From: Spirosoma sp. KCTC 42546
GTDB taxonomy: Bacteria > Bacteroidota > Bacteroidia > Cytophagales > Spirosomataceae
Assembly (NCBI RefSeq): GCF_006965485.1
Contig: NZ_CP041360.1
Span: 5,560,501 to 5,624,500, forward strand
Length of the DNA stretch: 64,000 bases
Direction of reading: 5' to 3'
The notes beneath the pieces are model-generated. The model had not been told where the DNA came from. It saw only the letters and a program-made list of their open reading frames with translations, and searched no databases. The translations under genes were made by a program, and so were the position numbers. Positions 52,784 through 61,812 of this stretch are shown one piece after another (the stretch's first letter is position 1; the number at the start of each line of letters is the position of its first letter).

Positions 52784-54316
52784 TTAGAGACCACTCTTAC
52801 CAGATGAGTTCAATTTGGTATAGATCAAATTTGTTAACGAAATGCCCTTAGTCGATTTAATAGACAGTTTATTCAGCTCCTTATCCGAAAAAAAGATATC
52901 GGTCATCACCGTAAGGCCACTATCAGCAAATAATTCAACAGAGGCCACATCAGCCAGAAGGGTAAGTGATACTTTACTAGCTGACGACAAACGCGGAGCC
53001 GTATGACGCTTCCCAAACCCTTTTTCAAAGTCCGTTTTTCCGGAATGGCTGCGGTCGATATAATAAACATTGGCTCCTTTATCGTAGCCAATAGTCAATT
53101 CATTACCCTGTTCATTAGTCAACACAATGGAAAAATCATTTGTGTTTTGCGTAGACAAATCCAGCTTGAATAAGCCCGTCTCATTTTTGGTTTTAGCCGT
53201 CAGGTCATACTGTCCTTTTACGGTCTGATTTTTCAACACAAAACGTTGGCCACTAAGTGCATCCAGTTCGTTTACAGGTTTGGATGTCAGGAATAGCTCC
53301 TTATTAACTTCGTTCAGACCAAGTTCACGGGGCACTGTATTGGCACTGCGCCAGGAGGAAGTAGGTACTACGGTTGCGTACTGCCAGTTACTCATCCAGC
53401 CCATAAGAATGGTACGATCACCCGTATTAGCGAACGTGACGCCAGCATAATTATCGGCTCCGAAATCCATCCATTTCGTGTCTTTGGAGTAGGGTTTAAA
53501 CGTTGAACCGTCGAAGTCGCCGACAAAATATTGCGTAGCTGAGCCACCATTGGGGCCGCCAGGGTTGATGCTAACCAGTAACACCCACGTTTTCTTGCCG
53601 TTATGATCCAGCGGGAACAAGTCCGGGCATTCCCAAACGCCCCCGTGCGCGCCCAGATCATGGCCAAACTCGCTTTCCTTCGTCCATGTTTTCAGATTAG
53701 GCGAGGAATAAAACGTGACCCGATCTTTGGTGGCCAGCGTCATAACCCACTTTTTCTGAGGAGCAAACCAACGCACCTTTGGGTCACGGAAATCGGTAAT
53801 GCCGGGATTCGGCAACACCGGATTACCAGCGTATTTCGTCCAAGTTTTCCCCTCATCGAGGCTATAAGCCAGACTTTGGTACTGAAACCTATCTGACTTC
53901 TGCTTCTCTCCTTTAGGATCGTGGTGCGTAAATATGGCGACTAACGGTATTTGCCCATTCTTGCCAAAGCCGCTGGTGTTGTTCACATCCACAACGGCAC
54001 TGCCCGAAAAAATATACCCTAAACTATCCGGATAGAGAGCAATGGGTTGCTCCTGCCAGTGAACCATATCTTTACTGGTAGCATGCCCCCAATGCATCGG
54101 GCCCCATACCGTGGCGTCAGGATAGTATTGAAAAAACAGGTGATAGGTACCCTTGTAATACACCATCCCGTTCGGATCGTTCATCCAATGCGCTTTGGGC
54201 GTAAAATGATACTGGGGACGATGGGGCTCGGCATTCGTGGTGGCACGCGTCTGCTGCCCAACCGAATCAAAACCAAGATGGAGCAACAAAATAACGCCAG
54301 CGAGCAGCTTATGCAT
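52784..54316 (-). CDS. Glycoside hydrolase family 32 enzyme (levanase/invertase), secreted
   Basis: A 510-residue enzyme with a signal peptide, a GH32 five-bladed propeller and a C-terminal beta-sandwich. Catalytic residues are Asp47 in WMNDPNG (nucleophile), Asp178 in FRDPK (transition-state stabiliser) and Glu229 in WECPDLF (acid/base). It cleaves beta-fructosides such as levan, inulin or sucrose outside the inner membrane. It starts 18 bases after the fructokinase stop, so the two form an operon: release of fructose, then phosphorylation. No SusC/D transporter lies in the window. Confidence 0.92.
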   Translation of the reverse strand: MHKLLAGVILLLHLGFDSVGQQTRATTNAEPHRPQYHFTPKAHWMNDPNGMVYYKGTYHLFFQYYPDATVWGPMHWGHATSKDMVHWQEQPIALYPDSLGYIFSGSAVVDVNNTSGFGKNGQIPLVAIFTHHDPKGEKQKSDRFQYQSLAYSLDEGKTWTKYAGNPVLPNPGITDFRDPKVRWFAPQKKWVMTLATKDRVTFYSSPNLKTWTKESEFGHDLGAHGGVWECPDLFPLDHNGKKTWVLLVSINPGGPNGGSATQYFVGDFDGSTFKPYSKDTKWMDFGADNYAGVTFANTGDRTILMGWMSNWQYATVVPTSSWRSANTVPRELGLNEVNKELFLTSKPVNELDALSGQRFVLKNQTVKGQYDLTAKTKNETGLFKLDLSTQNTNDFSIVLTNEQGNELTIGYDKGANVYYIDRSHSGKTDFEKGFGKRHTAPRLSSASKVSLTLLADVASVELFADSGLTVMTDIFFSDKELNKLSIKSTKGISLTNLIYTKLNSSGKSGL

Positions 54317-54334
54317 AAAACAGGAAGTAAAGCA

Positions 54335-55231
54335 TTAAACAGAAAGTGAGGTCTTTTTCAGGAAATCCTGAATGGTAGCTTCCGAAAACAAAGGAGTTGC
54401 CCCTCGCTGGGTTGCTACGTAGGCACCCGTGGCACAGGAAAACTCTAGCGTCTTTTGAGGACTTTCGCCCTGTAGCGTTTTGTAAAGGAAAGCAGCCAGA
54501 AAGGCATCCCCACTCCCAATGGTGTCCTCAACCTCGACCGGAAAACCGGCCTGCTGAATGAAATCTGCTTTGTCCAGAAGAGCCGCTCCTTTTTCGCCGA
54601 GGGTTACGCAAAGCGTTTCCAACTGGTAGCGCTCGCATAATTGGTACATGGCCTTTTGAAGATCAGACTCTTGTCCATACCAATCCGACAATTCAATCAG
54701 TTCATGCTCGTTCAGTTTGGCAATATCGGCCTGATGCAACAATTCTTCTACCGTAGTTCGCTCGTAGTGGGGTGCCCGCAGGTTCACATCGAACACTTTA
54801 CGCGGTGCCACTTCCAGCAAAGCCAATAATGTTTCGTGCGTTTGTGGACTACGGGCCGCCAGACTCCCGTAAACAAATACATCGCTTTTCCTGACCGCTT
54901 CGAGCAGCATGGGCTCCAGAAAAATATAATCCCAGGCTACAGGCTGTACAATTTTATAGGTCACCTCGTTGGTATCCGATAAGTTGGCTTTGGCAATCCC
55001 AGTCAGGTGAGTTTGGCCGATCTGGACCAGATCGAGCGGGAGCTGTTTTTCGGCTAAAAAATTCAGGAGTTCCTGTCCTAAATCGTCACTACCAACTCGA
55101 CTGATAAGTTGTGCATTCAATCCGAAATTGCGGAGGTCGGCAGCCACATTCATAGGAGCACCGCCGGGTTGCCGACTGGTAGGTAGTACATCCCAAAGTA
55201 TTTCGCCGAAACAGGTTATTGTTGATGTCAT
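54335..55231 (-). CDS. PfkB-family fructokinase
   Basis: A 298-residue ribokinase-fold sugar kinase. The N-terminal Gly-Gly of QPGGAPMNVAADL binds sugar, and VEDTIGSGDAFLAAFL near residue 240 carries the catalytic Asp and anion hole (GSGD variant of GAGD). The GH32 partner gene 18 bases downstream indicates fructose as substrate. It is the first gene of the two-gene operon; a 7-of-8 -7-like box (CAAAAATT as seen on the forward strand) lies near 55254-55261. Confidence 0.9.
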   Translation of the reverse strand: MTSTITCFGEILWDVLPTSRQPGGAPMNVAADLRNFGLNAQLISRVGSDDLGQELLNFLAEKQLPLDLVQIGQTHLTGIAKANLSDTNEVTYKIVQPVAWDYIFLEPMLLEAVRKSDVFVYGSLAARSPQTHETLLALLEVAPRKVFDVNLRAPHYERTTVEELLHQADIAKLNEHELIELSDWYGQESDLQKAMYQLCERYQLETLCVTLGEKGAALLDKADFIQQAGFPVEVEDTIGSGDAFLAAFLYKTLQGESPQKTLEFSCATGAYVATQRGATPLFSEATIQDFLKKTSLSV

Positions 55232-55578
55232 AATAAGGCTGGTTTAGTAAAGACAAAAATTAAGTTAGGCAATTGTTTACTCATGGCTGAGTCAACACCA
55301 GTCGGCAGGCGATTGATTTCCAGTCAAACTTAAGCCCTATACACGGCCAACAAACTTCGAGAATCGTTCAAATTCTTTTGCTTGTGCACAGACCCACAGT
55401 ACGCTATCAATCAGGCAATTGCCTAATGGCGGCTTCATCCCACTTTCGATTTTGTTCTATAAAATTTCAATTATGTCTCAGTTGTTTAGTAAAGTTCCGA
55501 CGTTCTATTCCTGCTACCCGATAAAGGTCGTTACTTTTGCAAAAGCCCTGTTAGCAGTTATCCAGGCAAGTCTATACC
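55232..55578. other. Divergent intergenic region
   Basis: It separates the fructokinase and Nif3-like genes. It holds a forward -7 box at 55532-55539 and the putative reverse promoter of the fructokinase. No small gene or RNA is seen. Confidence 0.45.
55532..55539 (+). promoter_or_regulatory. -7 box of the Nif3-like gene
   Basis: TACTTTTG is an exact TAnnTTTG match, with a leader of about 40 bases to the start codon. No clear -33 TTG is found. Confidence 0.55.
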
Positions 55579-55584
55579 GTGAAC

Positions 55585-56682
55585 ATGACCACAATCCGCC
55601 ATCTTACTTCATACCTCGAATCCGTTGCCCCCCTCGCCTACCAGGAATCTTACGATAATTCAGGCTTGATCGTAGGCGATCCATCTACCGAAATTACGGG
55701 CGTGCTGGTGACGCTGGATACTACCGAGGCCGTTGTGGACGAAGCCATTGCCAAAGGCTGTAATGTGATTGTAGCCCACCACCCGATCGTATTTAAAGGG
55801 TTAAAAAAACTGAATGGCAAAACCTATGTGGAGCGAACCATTATTAAAGCCATCAAGCATGACGTAGCCATTTATGCCGCGCATACCAACCTAGACAATG
55901 TAACAGGGGGCGTTAATTTTAAAATTGCAGAGAAACTTAAGCTACAGAACGTTCGTGTGCTGGCCCCTAAAATACAGGTGTTAACTAAACTGGTCACCTT
56001 TGTTCCGGTAGCCGATACCCAGCGCGTACTGGATGCACTCTATGCAGCAGGGGCCGGTCAACTGGGCGATTATAAGAACTGTAGTTTTCGGGTCGGGGGA
56101 ACTGGCACATTTCAACCTGGTGAAGGCGCTCAACCGGCTATTGGTACCGTAGGTGAATACCACGAAGAAGCCGAAAATCGAATCGAAGTTATCCTGCCTA
56201 CTTATTTACAAGGACAACTTCTGGCAGGGCTGCGACAGGCCCACCCCTACGAAGAAGTAGCCTATTACCTGACTCCCTTAGATAATCAAAACCAGGAAGT
56301 TGGCTCAGGAGCGGTGGGGGAACTGGCCGAACCAATGGATAGTTCCTTGTGGCTTTCGTACCTAAAAGAACAAATGCAATTAAACCTGATCCGGTACACA
56401 CCCCTGCCTGATCACCCGATCAAACGCGTGGCGGTATGCGGGGGTGTTGGCAGCTTTTTGTTACCCGATGCCCTCCGTGTCGGAGCGGATGTATTTGTCA
56501 CCGCCGACTATAAATACCATGAGTTTTTTGATGCCGACGGGCGCATTAGCATTTGCGATATTGGACACTATGAAAGCGAGGTCTTTACGAAAGAATTGAT
56601 TTGCGGGCATTTGGCAAAAAAATTCACTACTTTTGCGGTAATTTTATCTGAAACGGACACGAATCCCGTTCGATATTTTTAA
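55585..56682 (+). CDS. Nif3-like dinuclear metal centre protein
   Basis: A 365-residue member of the Nif3/YqfO (DUF34) family, hexameric proteins with a two-metal site; some are linked to GTP cyclohydrolase or cofactor repair, but the function is unsettled. Metal ligands are in VAHHPIVFKG, AAHTNLDNV and ICDIGHYESE. The length shows the long form with a PII-like domain inserted in the middle. The ATG at 55585 is preferred over a GTG at 55579. The zinc-ribbon gene follows 115 bases downstream. Confidence 0.9.
   Translation: MTTIRHLTSYLESVAPLAYQESYDNSGLIVGDPSTEITGVLVTLDTTEAVVDEAIAKGCNVIVAHHPIVFKGLKKLNGKTYVERTIIKAIKHDVAIYAAHTNLDNVTGGVNFKIAEKLKLQNVRVLAPKIQVLTKLVTFVPVADTQRVLDALYAAGAGQLGDYKNCSFRVGGTGTFQPGEGAQPAIGTVGEYHEEAENRIEVILPTYLQGQLLAGLRQAHPYEEVAYYLTPLDNQNQEVGSGAVGELAEPMDSSLWLSYLKEQMQLNLIRYTPLPDHPIKRVAVCGGVGSFLLPDALRVGADVFVTADYKYHEFFDADGRISICDIGHYESEVFTKELICGHLAKKFTTFAVILSETDTNPVRYF
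56628..56635 (+). promoter_or_regulatory. Possible -7 box for the zinc-ribbon gene
   Basis: TACTTTTG lies inside the end of the Nif3-like gene, identical to the -7 box of that gene. A TTG lies 14 bases and another 24 bases upstream, neither at the ideal distance. The leader would be about 155 bases. Confidence 0.4.
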
Positions 56683-56687
56683 TGAAT

Positions 56688-56780
56688 AATGTATAGTGAA
56701 TAATGTAAACCCTGAATTCATTAACTTTCAGATAGTTAGCATAAATCTCATTATACATTAAACATTATTCATTATACATT
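56688..56780. repeat. A+T-rich inverted repeat
   Basis: A 19-base arm at 56688-56706 pairs with 56762-56780 with one mismatch; a further partial copy (CATTATACATTA) begins at 56749. Strings of the type TTAATGTATAATG are frequent in Bacteroidota spacers. Confidence 0.7.
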
Positions 56781-56797
56781 AAAACACAAATCTCCGA

Positions 56798-57553
56798 ATG
56801 GAACTGACGATTGCGCAAAAATTAGACGCTCTCCTGAAACTACAATCTCTTGATTCTCAACTGGATGAACTAATCAAAATTCGCGGTGGATTGCCTGAAG
56901 AGGTCCGTGATCTGGAAGATGACATCGCTGGCTTCGAAACCCGGATTGGTAAGTTTCAGAGCGAAATCAAGACATTAGAAGAAGAAATTGAGCGCAATCG
57001 CGTTGCTAAAAAAGATGCCGAAAAGCTGATCACCAAGTATAAAGATCAGCAAATGAACGTTCGGAACAACCGCGAGTTCGACGCTATCTCCAAAGAAATT
57101 GAGCTTCAATCGCTTGAAATCGAATTGGTTGAAAAGCGGGCAAACGAAGCACAGTTCCGTGTTCGGGGCAAAGAAGAAGAAATCAAAACGACTCAGGCTG
57201 CCCTGAACGAACGAAAAGAAGACCTGAAAGCAAAAAAACAGGAACTCGATCAGATCACTTCAGAAAGCCAGGAAGAAGAGAAAGAGATCATTAAGCAACG
57301 CGATCATCAGGCGACGACCATTGAGCCACGTCTCCTGAATTCATACAACAAAATTCGCGGTAACGCCCTCAATGGTCTGGCCGTTGTGATGGTAAAACGC
57401 GGTGCCTGCGGTGGCTGTTTCAACGTGGTGCCTCCCCAACGTCAGGCAGACATTAAAGACAAGAAGAAAATTATCGTCTGCGAACATTGCGGCCGTATCT
57501 TCGCCGATGTTGAAGGCGTTCCCGAGCCTGCTCCAACGGGCCGTGGTCGGTAG
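56798..57553 (+). CDS. Coiled-coil C4 zinc-ribbon protein
   Basis: A 251-residue protein: a long charged coiled coil (about 10-185) and a C-terminal zinc ribbon with two Cys pairs, CGGC and CEHC, followed by GRIFADVEG. This is the DUF164/CdsZ-like family, in which the coiled coil has been linked to nucleic acid or ribosome-associated roles. The gene follows the Nif3-like gene in many Bacteroidota, a conserved pairing. A terminator follows 20 bases after the stop. Confidence 0.9.
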   Translation: MELTIAQKLDALLKLQSLDSQLDELIKIRGGLPEEVRDLEDDIAGFETRIGKFQSEIKTLEEEIERNRVAKKDAEKLITKYKDQQMNVRNNREFDAISKEIELQSLEIELVEKRANEAQFRVRGKEEEIKTTQAALNERKEDLKAKKQELDQITSESQEEEKEIIKQRDHQATTIEPRLLNSYNKIRGNALNGLAVVMVKRGACGGCFNVVPPQRQADIKDKKKIIVCEHCGRIFADVEGVPEPAPTGRGR

Positions 57554-57573
57554 ATTCACGATGTCATTACGTG

Positions 57574-57602
57574 AAAAAGGTCGTCAGTTGGCGACCTTTT
57601 TT
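57574..57602 (+). terminator. Terminator after the zinc-ribbon gene
   Basis: AAAAAGGTCG (57574-57583) pairs with CGACCTTTTT (57592-57601), loop of eight, ending in six T. This is a standard intrinsic terminator. Confidence 0.88.
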
Positions 57603-57641
57603 GCTTTTCTGTAGTGTTTAGGGCTCGAACCACCCGGTACG

Positions 57642-59105
57642 ATGCGTTATTTATTCATTTTTCTGCTGTCAATCAGTACCGCCAGTGCCCAGAACTTTAC
57701 ATGGACACCCGGTATGCAACGTGCCTATGCCGAGCTGCAAAAACTAAAAGTCAAATCGGCCCAACAAACGCTGGCAACTGAGCCAGTACATAACGGTGTC
57801 CGTATTTTCCTGGACGATTATACCGATATGCTTATCCTGGCTACCTCCGATGATGACCAGGCTTTTTCTACCCTAAGCGATCGCGAAGACGAGCGTCTGG
57901 ATGCCCTAAAGGACTTAGACGATACTTCGCCCTGGCAACGGGTATTGTTGGCCGAGGTACGTTTACACTGGGCCTTTGTAAAACTTAAATTTGGCAAAGA
58001 ACTGAGTGCCAGCTGGGATGTTATTCGGGCGTATAAGCTGCTTAAGGAAAACCAGAAACGTTTCCCCAATTTCCTGCCAACTTACAAATCGCTGGGTACG
58101 CTGCATGTGATGATTGGCTCCGTACCCGATAATTACGTTTGGGTGGCTAACCTACTGGGCTTACACGGTAATGTTAAACAAGGACAGCAGGAATTACTGC
58201 GGGCGCAACAGGACCCCACTTTCCGGCTCGAAGCCCGACTCATAGACCTCATGGTACGGGCTTATGTGCTAAAACTTACGGATGCCGATGGGCAGACCTT
58301 GAACCGATTAGTGAATGATAACGAGGACAACCTTCTTCTTCACTTTTTCGGGGCTACGATCGAACAGAAAAGCGGACATAGTGAGCAGGCGCTGGCTTAT
58401 CTGACGAAACGGCCTACAGGACCGGCCTATCAACCTCTGCCCGTTATTGACAATATTCTGGGCGACATCTATATTCAAAAAAGTGATTATGCAACGGCAA
58501 CGGCTCATTTTAAGCAGTTCCTCGCAGCCTACAAAGGCCAGAATTTCCTCAAGGATACCTATTACAAACTATTCCTCTGCCAATGGTTAGCCAGCGACAA
58601 AACCGATGCACAAACCCGCCCGCTTCTCCAAAAAGTCCTGACCGTCGGCCGTACTACGGTCGAGTCTGACAAAGCGGCCCAGAAGTTTGCCGAAGCCTAT
58701 CTCAAAAAGGGAACATCGCCCAATCAAAAAATTCTGATGCGGGCACGGCTGGCTTCGGATGGTGGCTTTACCGATAGTGCGCTGGCTTACCTTCACCCGT
58801 TCAACGACGCCAGATTTCCAATAACGACTGAAAAAGCCGAGTACAATTACCGGATGGGGCGTATCTATCAACGCCGAAACGAACCCGATACAGCTATCCC
58901 CTACCTTACTCGTGCCCTGACGCTCAGCGAACCCGATCAATTATCCTTCGGGGCAACAGCGGCTTTGCAATTGGGTTATATCTATCAACAAAAAAACGAC
59001 CGAGCGCACGCCCGATCGTTTTTCCAGAAAGCCCTTGGTTTTAAGCACCACGAGTATAAAAACAGCGTGGATAATAAAGCGAGAGCGGGGTTAAGTAGTT
59101 TGTAG
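57642..59105 (+). CDS. Exported tetratricopeptide-repeat protein
   Basis: A 487-residue protein with a signal peptide (ending STASAQ) and several TPR-like helical repeats, for example FLPTYKSLGTLHVMIGS, the PLPVIDNILGDIYIQKSDYA region and TAALQLGYIYQQKNDRAHA. TPR proteins serve as scaffolds; the partner is unknown. The last five codons and the stop lie inside the long palindrome at 59090-59173, so the natural C terminus may have been altered when the palindrome formed. Confidence 0.85.
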   Translation: MRYLFIFLLSISTASAQNFTWTPGMQRAYAELQKLKVKSAQQTLATEPVHNGVRIFLDDYTDMLILATSDDDQAFSTLSDREDERLDALKDLDDTSPWQRVLLAEVRLHWAFVKLKFGKELSASWDVIRAYKLLKENQKRFPNFLPTYKSLGTLHVMIGSVPDNYVWVANLLGLHGNVKQGQQELLRAQQDPTFRLEARLIDLMVRAYVLKLTDADGQTLNRLVNDNEDNLLLHFFGATIEQKSGHSEQALAYLTKRPTGPAYQPLPVIDNILGDIYIQKSDYATATAHFKQFLAAYKGQNFLKDTYYKLFLCQWLASDKTDAQTRPLLQKVLTVGRTTVESDKAAQKFAEAYLKKGTSPNQKILMRARLASDGGFTDSALAYLHPFNDARFPITTEKAEYNYRMGRIYQRRNEPDTAIPYLTRALTLSEPDQLSFGATAALQLGYIYQQKNDRAHARSFFQKALGFKHHEYKNSVDNKARAGLSSL

Positions 59106-59173
59106 AAACGCAATACATACGCCATATCTCTGAAGATATGGCGTATGTATTGCGTTTCTACAAACTACTTAAC
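59090..59173. repeat. Perfect 40-base-arm palindrome, left flank of the transposase
   Basis: Arms 59090-59129 and 59134-59173 pair over 40 bases with no mismatch, loop CTGA. The central 34 bases (59115-59148) are identical to those of the palindrome at 59831-59918; the outer arms are not. The left arm contains the end and stop of the TPR gene, and the right arm contains the stop of the transposase. Confidence 0.95.
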
Positions 59174-59861
59174 TTTCAATAATCAAATCACTAATCGACC
59201 TTGATTCATAGGCATTTTGATGAAAATATTGATAAGCTTCATTCCCGCCAAACCAGTCAAGTACCTGACGTTTCATTAATCGAGTTGGCGTAGGATTCAT
59301 CATTTTCTGATATGAACTATACGGGTAATCTGTGAAATCTGTACAAATGCCATGAGTTTGTGGATTTTGATGAATATAGGCAATTAACGTAGTCAGGTAT
59401 TCATCTGAATCAACCTGTTTGCGTCTAAAATTCTTCTGAAATAAGCTACCGGTGCCTTCTTGCTGAACTTTAACCGATTTGGCATAAGACACAAAAAAAC
59501 GCCGAAATTGCTCACTAATAATGCGTTCTGGCGATGTGATCAGCTCTGTACCATGCTGGAGCGTTTGGTCTGTCTTAGGTAAATCTGTAAAATTTCTAAT
59601 CCGCACTAACAAGTGAAAATGGTTCGGCAACAGGCAAAACGTATACGTCTCCAAATAAGCACTAAGGTATAAATCGTATTTCTGTAGAAAGTATAGATAA
59701 TTACGATGTTGAAAAAAGAGATTATCCCCGTTGTTGCCACGGTTATAAATATGATAAAAACAGTCTTCCAATAAGGGCGGATAATATTCCTGACGATGAG
59801 ATGACACAGCAGCATATTTTGTCTGCAAACTATAAAAAATAGAGACATAAGACAAAAACAT
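59169..59861 (-). CDS. REP-associated tyrosine transposase (IS200-like, Y1_Tnp)
   Basis: A single-domain HUH transposase of the RAYT type. CFYHIYNRGNNGDNLF opens the fold, LLPNHFHLLVRI gives the HUH metal-binding pair (His81, His83), FFVSYAKSVK offers the catalytic Tyr (126) and YIHQNP is a common family motif. RAYTs cut and join single-stranded DNA at REP hairpins. The frame begins at ATG 59861, but the first ten residues are encoded by a palindrome arm; a GTG at 59807 (followed by SSHRQEYYPPLLED) is the more natural start. Two large hairpins bound the gene. The reading frame is intact, so it may be active. Confidence 0.9.
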   Translation of the reverse strand: MFLSYVSIFYSLQTKYAAVSSHRQEYYPPLLEDCFYHIYNRGNNGDNLFFQHRNYLYFLQKYDLYLSAYLETYTFCLLPNHFHLLVRIRNFTDLPKTDQTLQHGTELITSPERIISEQFRRFFVSYAKSVKVQQEGTGSLFQKNFRRKQVDSDEYLTTLIAYIHQNPQTHGICTDFTDYPYSSYQKMMNPTPTRLMKRQVLDWFGGNEAYQYFHQNAYESRSISDLIIES

Positions 59862-59918
59862 ACGCCATATCTCTGAAGATATGGCGTATGTTTTTGTCTT
59901 ATGTCTCTATTTTTTATA
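59831..59918. repeat. Perfect 42-base-arm palindrome, right flank of the transposase
   Basis: Arms 59831-59872 and 59877-59918 pair over 42 bases, loop CTGA. It shares a 34-base core (59858-59891) with 59115-59148 in the same orientation. The left arm covers the upstream ATG of the transposase frame; the right arm ends six bases from the phosphoglycerate kinase stop. The A-T-rich ends would also let it terminate kinase transcription. Confidence 0.95.
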
Positions 59919-59923
59919 AGCAA

Positions 59924-61111
59924 CTACTCCAGTGCCGCTACACCCGGCAGCACTTTGCCTTCCATATACTCTAGTAAGGCACCTCCACCCGTAGACACAT
60001 AGCTAACACGGTCTCCGTAACCAGCCTGATTAACGGCAGCCGCAGAGTCGCCACCACCAATGAGCGAGAACGCTCCGTTTTCTTCAGTTGCCTTCACGAC
60101 AGCCTCAGCAATAGCATTGGTGCCTTTCGCAAAGTTCTCAAACTCAAATACGCCCATTGGACCATTCCAGAGAACCGTTTTTGACTTTGACACAACATCC
60201 TTGAATAACTCAATCGTTTTAGGACCAATGTCCAGTCCCTGCCAGCCATCCGGAATCTGACCCGTATCTACCACCTGCCGGTTGGCATCGTTCGAGAACG
60301 AATCAGCGCAGAGGTTATCAAGTGGCATGTAAATTTTCACGCCTTTCTCTTCCGCCTTTTTTAACAACTCAAGTGCTAGTTCCTGCTTATCAGCTTCGAG
60401 TAGCGAGTTCCCGATCTGGCCACCCTTGGCTTTTGTGAAGGTGTACGTCATACCACCACCAATAATGAGGTTGTCGACGTTGTCGAGCAACTTCTCGATA
60501 ATCAGGATCTTATCCGAAATTTTAGCCCCACCCATGATTGCCGTAAATGGACGCTCGGCATTGCCCAGCACTTTTTTGGCGTTCTCCAATTCGGCTTCCA
60601 TGACGTAACCAGCTACGCGATCAGTAAAAAACTGACCCATTACCGCAGTACTGGCGTGGGCACGGTGCGCTGTGCCGAAGGCATCATTGACCCAAACATC
60701 GCCCAGGCTGGCGAGTTTTTTAGCGAACTCTACATCGCCCTTTTCTTCTTCTTTATAAAAACGAAGGTTTTCGAGCAGCAGGATTTCTCCAGGTTTCAGA
60801 CTGGCCGCCAGCTCAGTAGCCGATTGCCCAATGCAATCGTCGGCAAATTTTACCTCCCGGCCAAACGCTTCTTTCAACGCAGGCAGCAAATGTTTGAGCG
60901 AATATTTCTCTTCAGGACCACCTTTTGGCCGACCCAGGTGCGACATCAGAATGGCCGAGCCACCATCGTTCACAATTTTCAGAACGGTTGGAATGGTGGC
61001 TTTAATACGAGTGTCGTCGGTGATATTGTACGCCTTATCAAGGGGCACGTTGAAATCTACCCGAACGAGGGCTTTCTTACCAGCAAAATTGTAGGAATCT
61101 ACGGTTTTCAT
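59924..61111 (-). CDS. pgk: Phosphoglycerate kinase
   Basis: A 395-residue glycolytic enzyme that transfers phosphate from 1,3-bisphosphoglycerate to ADP. Conserved segments are [67 protein letters not shown] [12 protein letters not shown] and [11 protein letters not shown], ending in the glycine-rich [10 protein letters not shown] nucleotide region and [13 protein letters not shown]. Length is normal. A -7 box precedes it by about 32 bases. A long palindrome abuts its stop, separating it from the transposase on the same strand. Confidence 0.97.
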   Translation of the reverse strand: MKTVDSYNFAGKKALVRVDFNVPLDKAYNITDDTRIKATIPTVLKIVNDGGSAILMSHLGRPKGGPEEKYSLKHLLPALKEAFGREVKFADDCIGQSATELAASLKPGEILLLENLRFYKEEEKGDVEFAKKLASLGDVWVNDAFGTAHRAHASTAVMGQFFTDRVAGYVMEAELENAKKVLGNAERPFTAIMGGAKISDKILIIEKLLDNVDNLIIGGGMTYTFTKAKGGQIGNSLLEADKQELALELLKKAEEKGVKIYMPLDNLCADSFSNDANRQVVDTGQIPDGWQGLDIGPKTIELFKDVVSKSKTVLWNGPMGVFEFENFAKGTNAIAEAVVKATEENGAFSLIGGGDSAAAVNQAGYGDRVSYVSTGGGALLEYMEGKVLPGVAALE

Positions 61112-61142
61112 GCGACTGCGTATGGTCGTTGGTTTTCGATGC

Positions 61143-61150
61143 CAAACTTA
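61143..61150 (-). promoter_or_regulatory. -7 box of pgk
   Basis: On the reverse strand this reads TAAGTTTG, an exact TAnnTTTG match. The leader would be about 25 bases. Confidence 0.6.
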
Positions 61151-61192
61151 GCGGTTTTTCGGCAGACGCGAGTGGGAAGTTTATGATTACGC

Positions 61193-61588
61193 CTACGCGT
61201 TGGCAATACGTAATGCGGTAAAGCGCGCGATTTGGTCAAAGTCGATATCGTTATGCAGAACAGGAATATCGTAGAATATGGCGTAATGAGCAATCAAACA
61301 ATCGTTGGGTTTACGAATCGTTACCCCTTTTTTGCGAAGAGTTCGGTATAACGTTGCCGCTTCAATAGCGGCTTTAACAGGGTCAATCTGTAACATGCGA
61401 CAGGCTAATAGGTCGGTTTTTATTCGTTCAAAATGATTATCAGCATGTACTCCCTGTAAGACTTCCTGCAGTATCGTAGGTGTAATACACAGCCTCTCCT
61501 TCGCAAGCAGGAGTTCGACTAATAAATCTGTCTGCGCACTCTGAACATCCCTAAAAAAATCTATCCAAACGGATGTATCAATAATCAT
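61193..61588 (-). CDS. vapC: VapC-type PIN-domain toxin
   Basis: A 131-residue PIN ribonuclease. The acidic active site is complete: Asp4 (MIIDTSVW), Glu42 (ILQEVLQG), Asp96 (RKPNDCLIA) and Asp114/Asp116 (HNDIDF). VapC toxins cut tRNA or rRNA when freed from VapB. Its start overlaps the antitoxin stop by four bases (ATGA), the usual coupling. It should be active as a toxin unless neutralised. Confidence 0.92.
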   Translation of the reverse strand: MIIDTSVWIDFFRDVQSAQTDLLVELLLAKERLCITPTILQEVLQGVHADNHFERIKTDLLACRMLQIDPVKAAIEAATLYRTLRKKGVTIRKPNDCLIAHYAIFYDIPVLHNDIDFDQIARFTALRIANA

Positions 61589-61800
61589 TTATCCCAATCA
61601 GTTGGTGTGTTATCGGTTCGCATCTGGTCTAAATCACCATCCCATTGAACTTTCCCACGTAAAGACAACAAATCTTTACGGCGCATCATGTTGATATACT
61701 CCTGCAAAGCCAATTCTACGATCGCTTTTTTTGTTTTTAGGTGACTAATTTCCATAGCTACTTGAAGCAGCTCATCATTGATGTCAATATTTGTTCTCAT
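61585..61800 (-). CDS. vapB: VapB-type antitoxin
   Basis: A 71-residue antitoxin of the type II VapB (ribbon-helix-helix, DUF2191-like) family. MRTNIDINDELLQVAMEI supplies the DNA-binding strand and first helix, KTKKAIVELALQEYI the second helix, and the C-terminal segment (LRGKVQWDGDLDQMR) is the part that wraps VapC. It probably represses its own promoter at the repeats 13-43 bases upstream. Confidence 0.9.
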   Translation of the reverse strand: MRTNIDINDELLQVAMEISHLKTKKAIVELALQEYINMMRRKDLLSLRGKVQWDGDLDQMRTDNTPTDWDK

Positions 61801-61812
61801 CTCTTTCTGAGT

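Noticed and set aside
59831..59918. Reading the palindromes next to the transposase as simple terminators
   Set aside because: They may terminate transcription, but a shared 34-base core plus 40-base perfect arms with unrelated outer parts is far more than termination requires.
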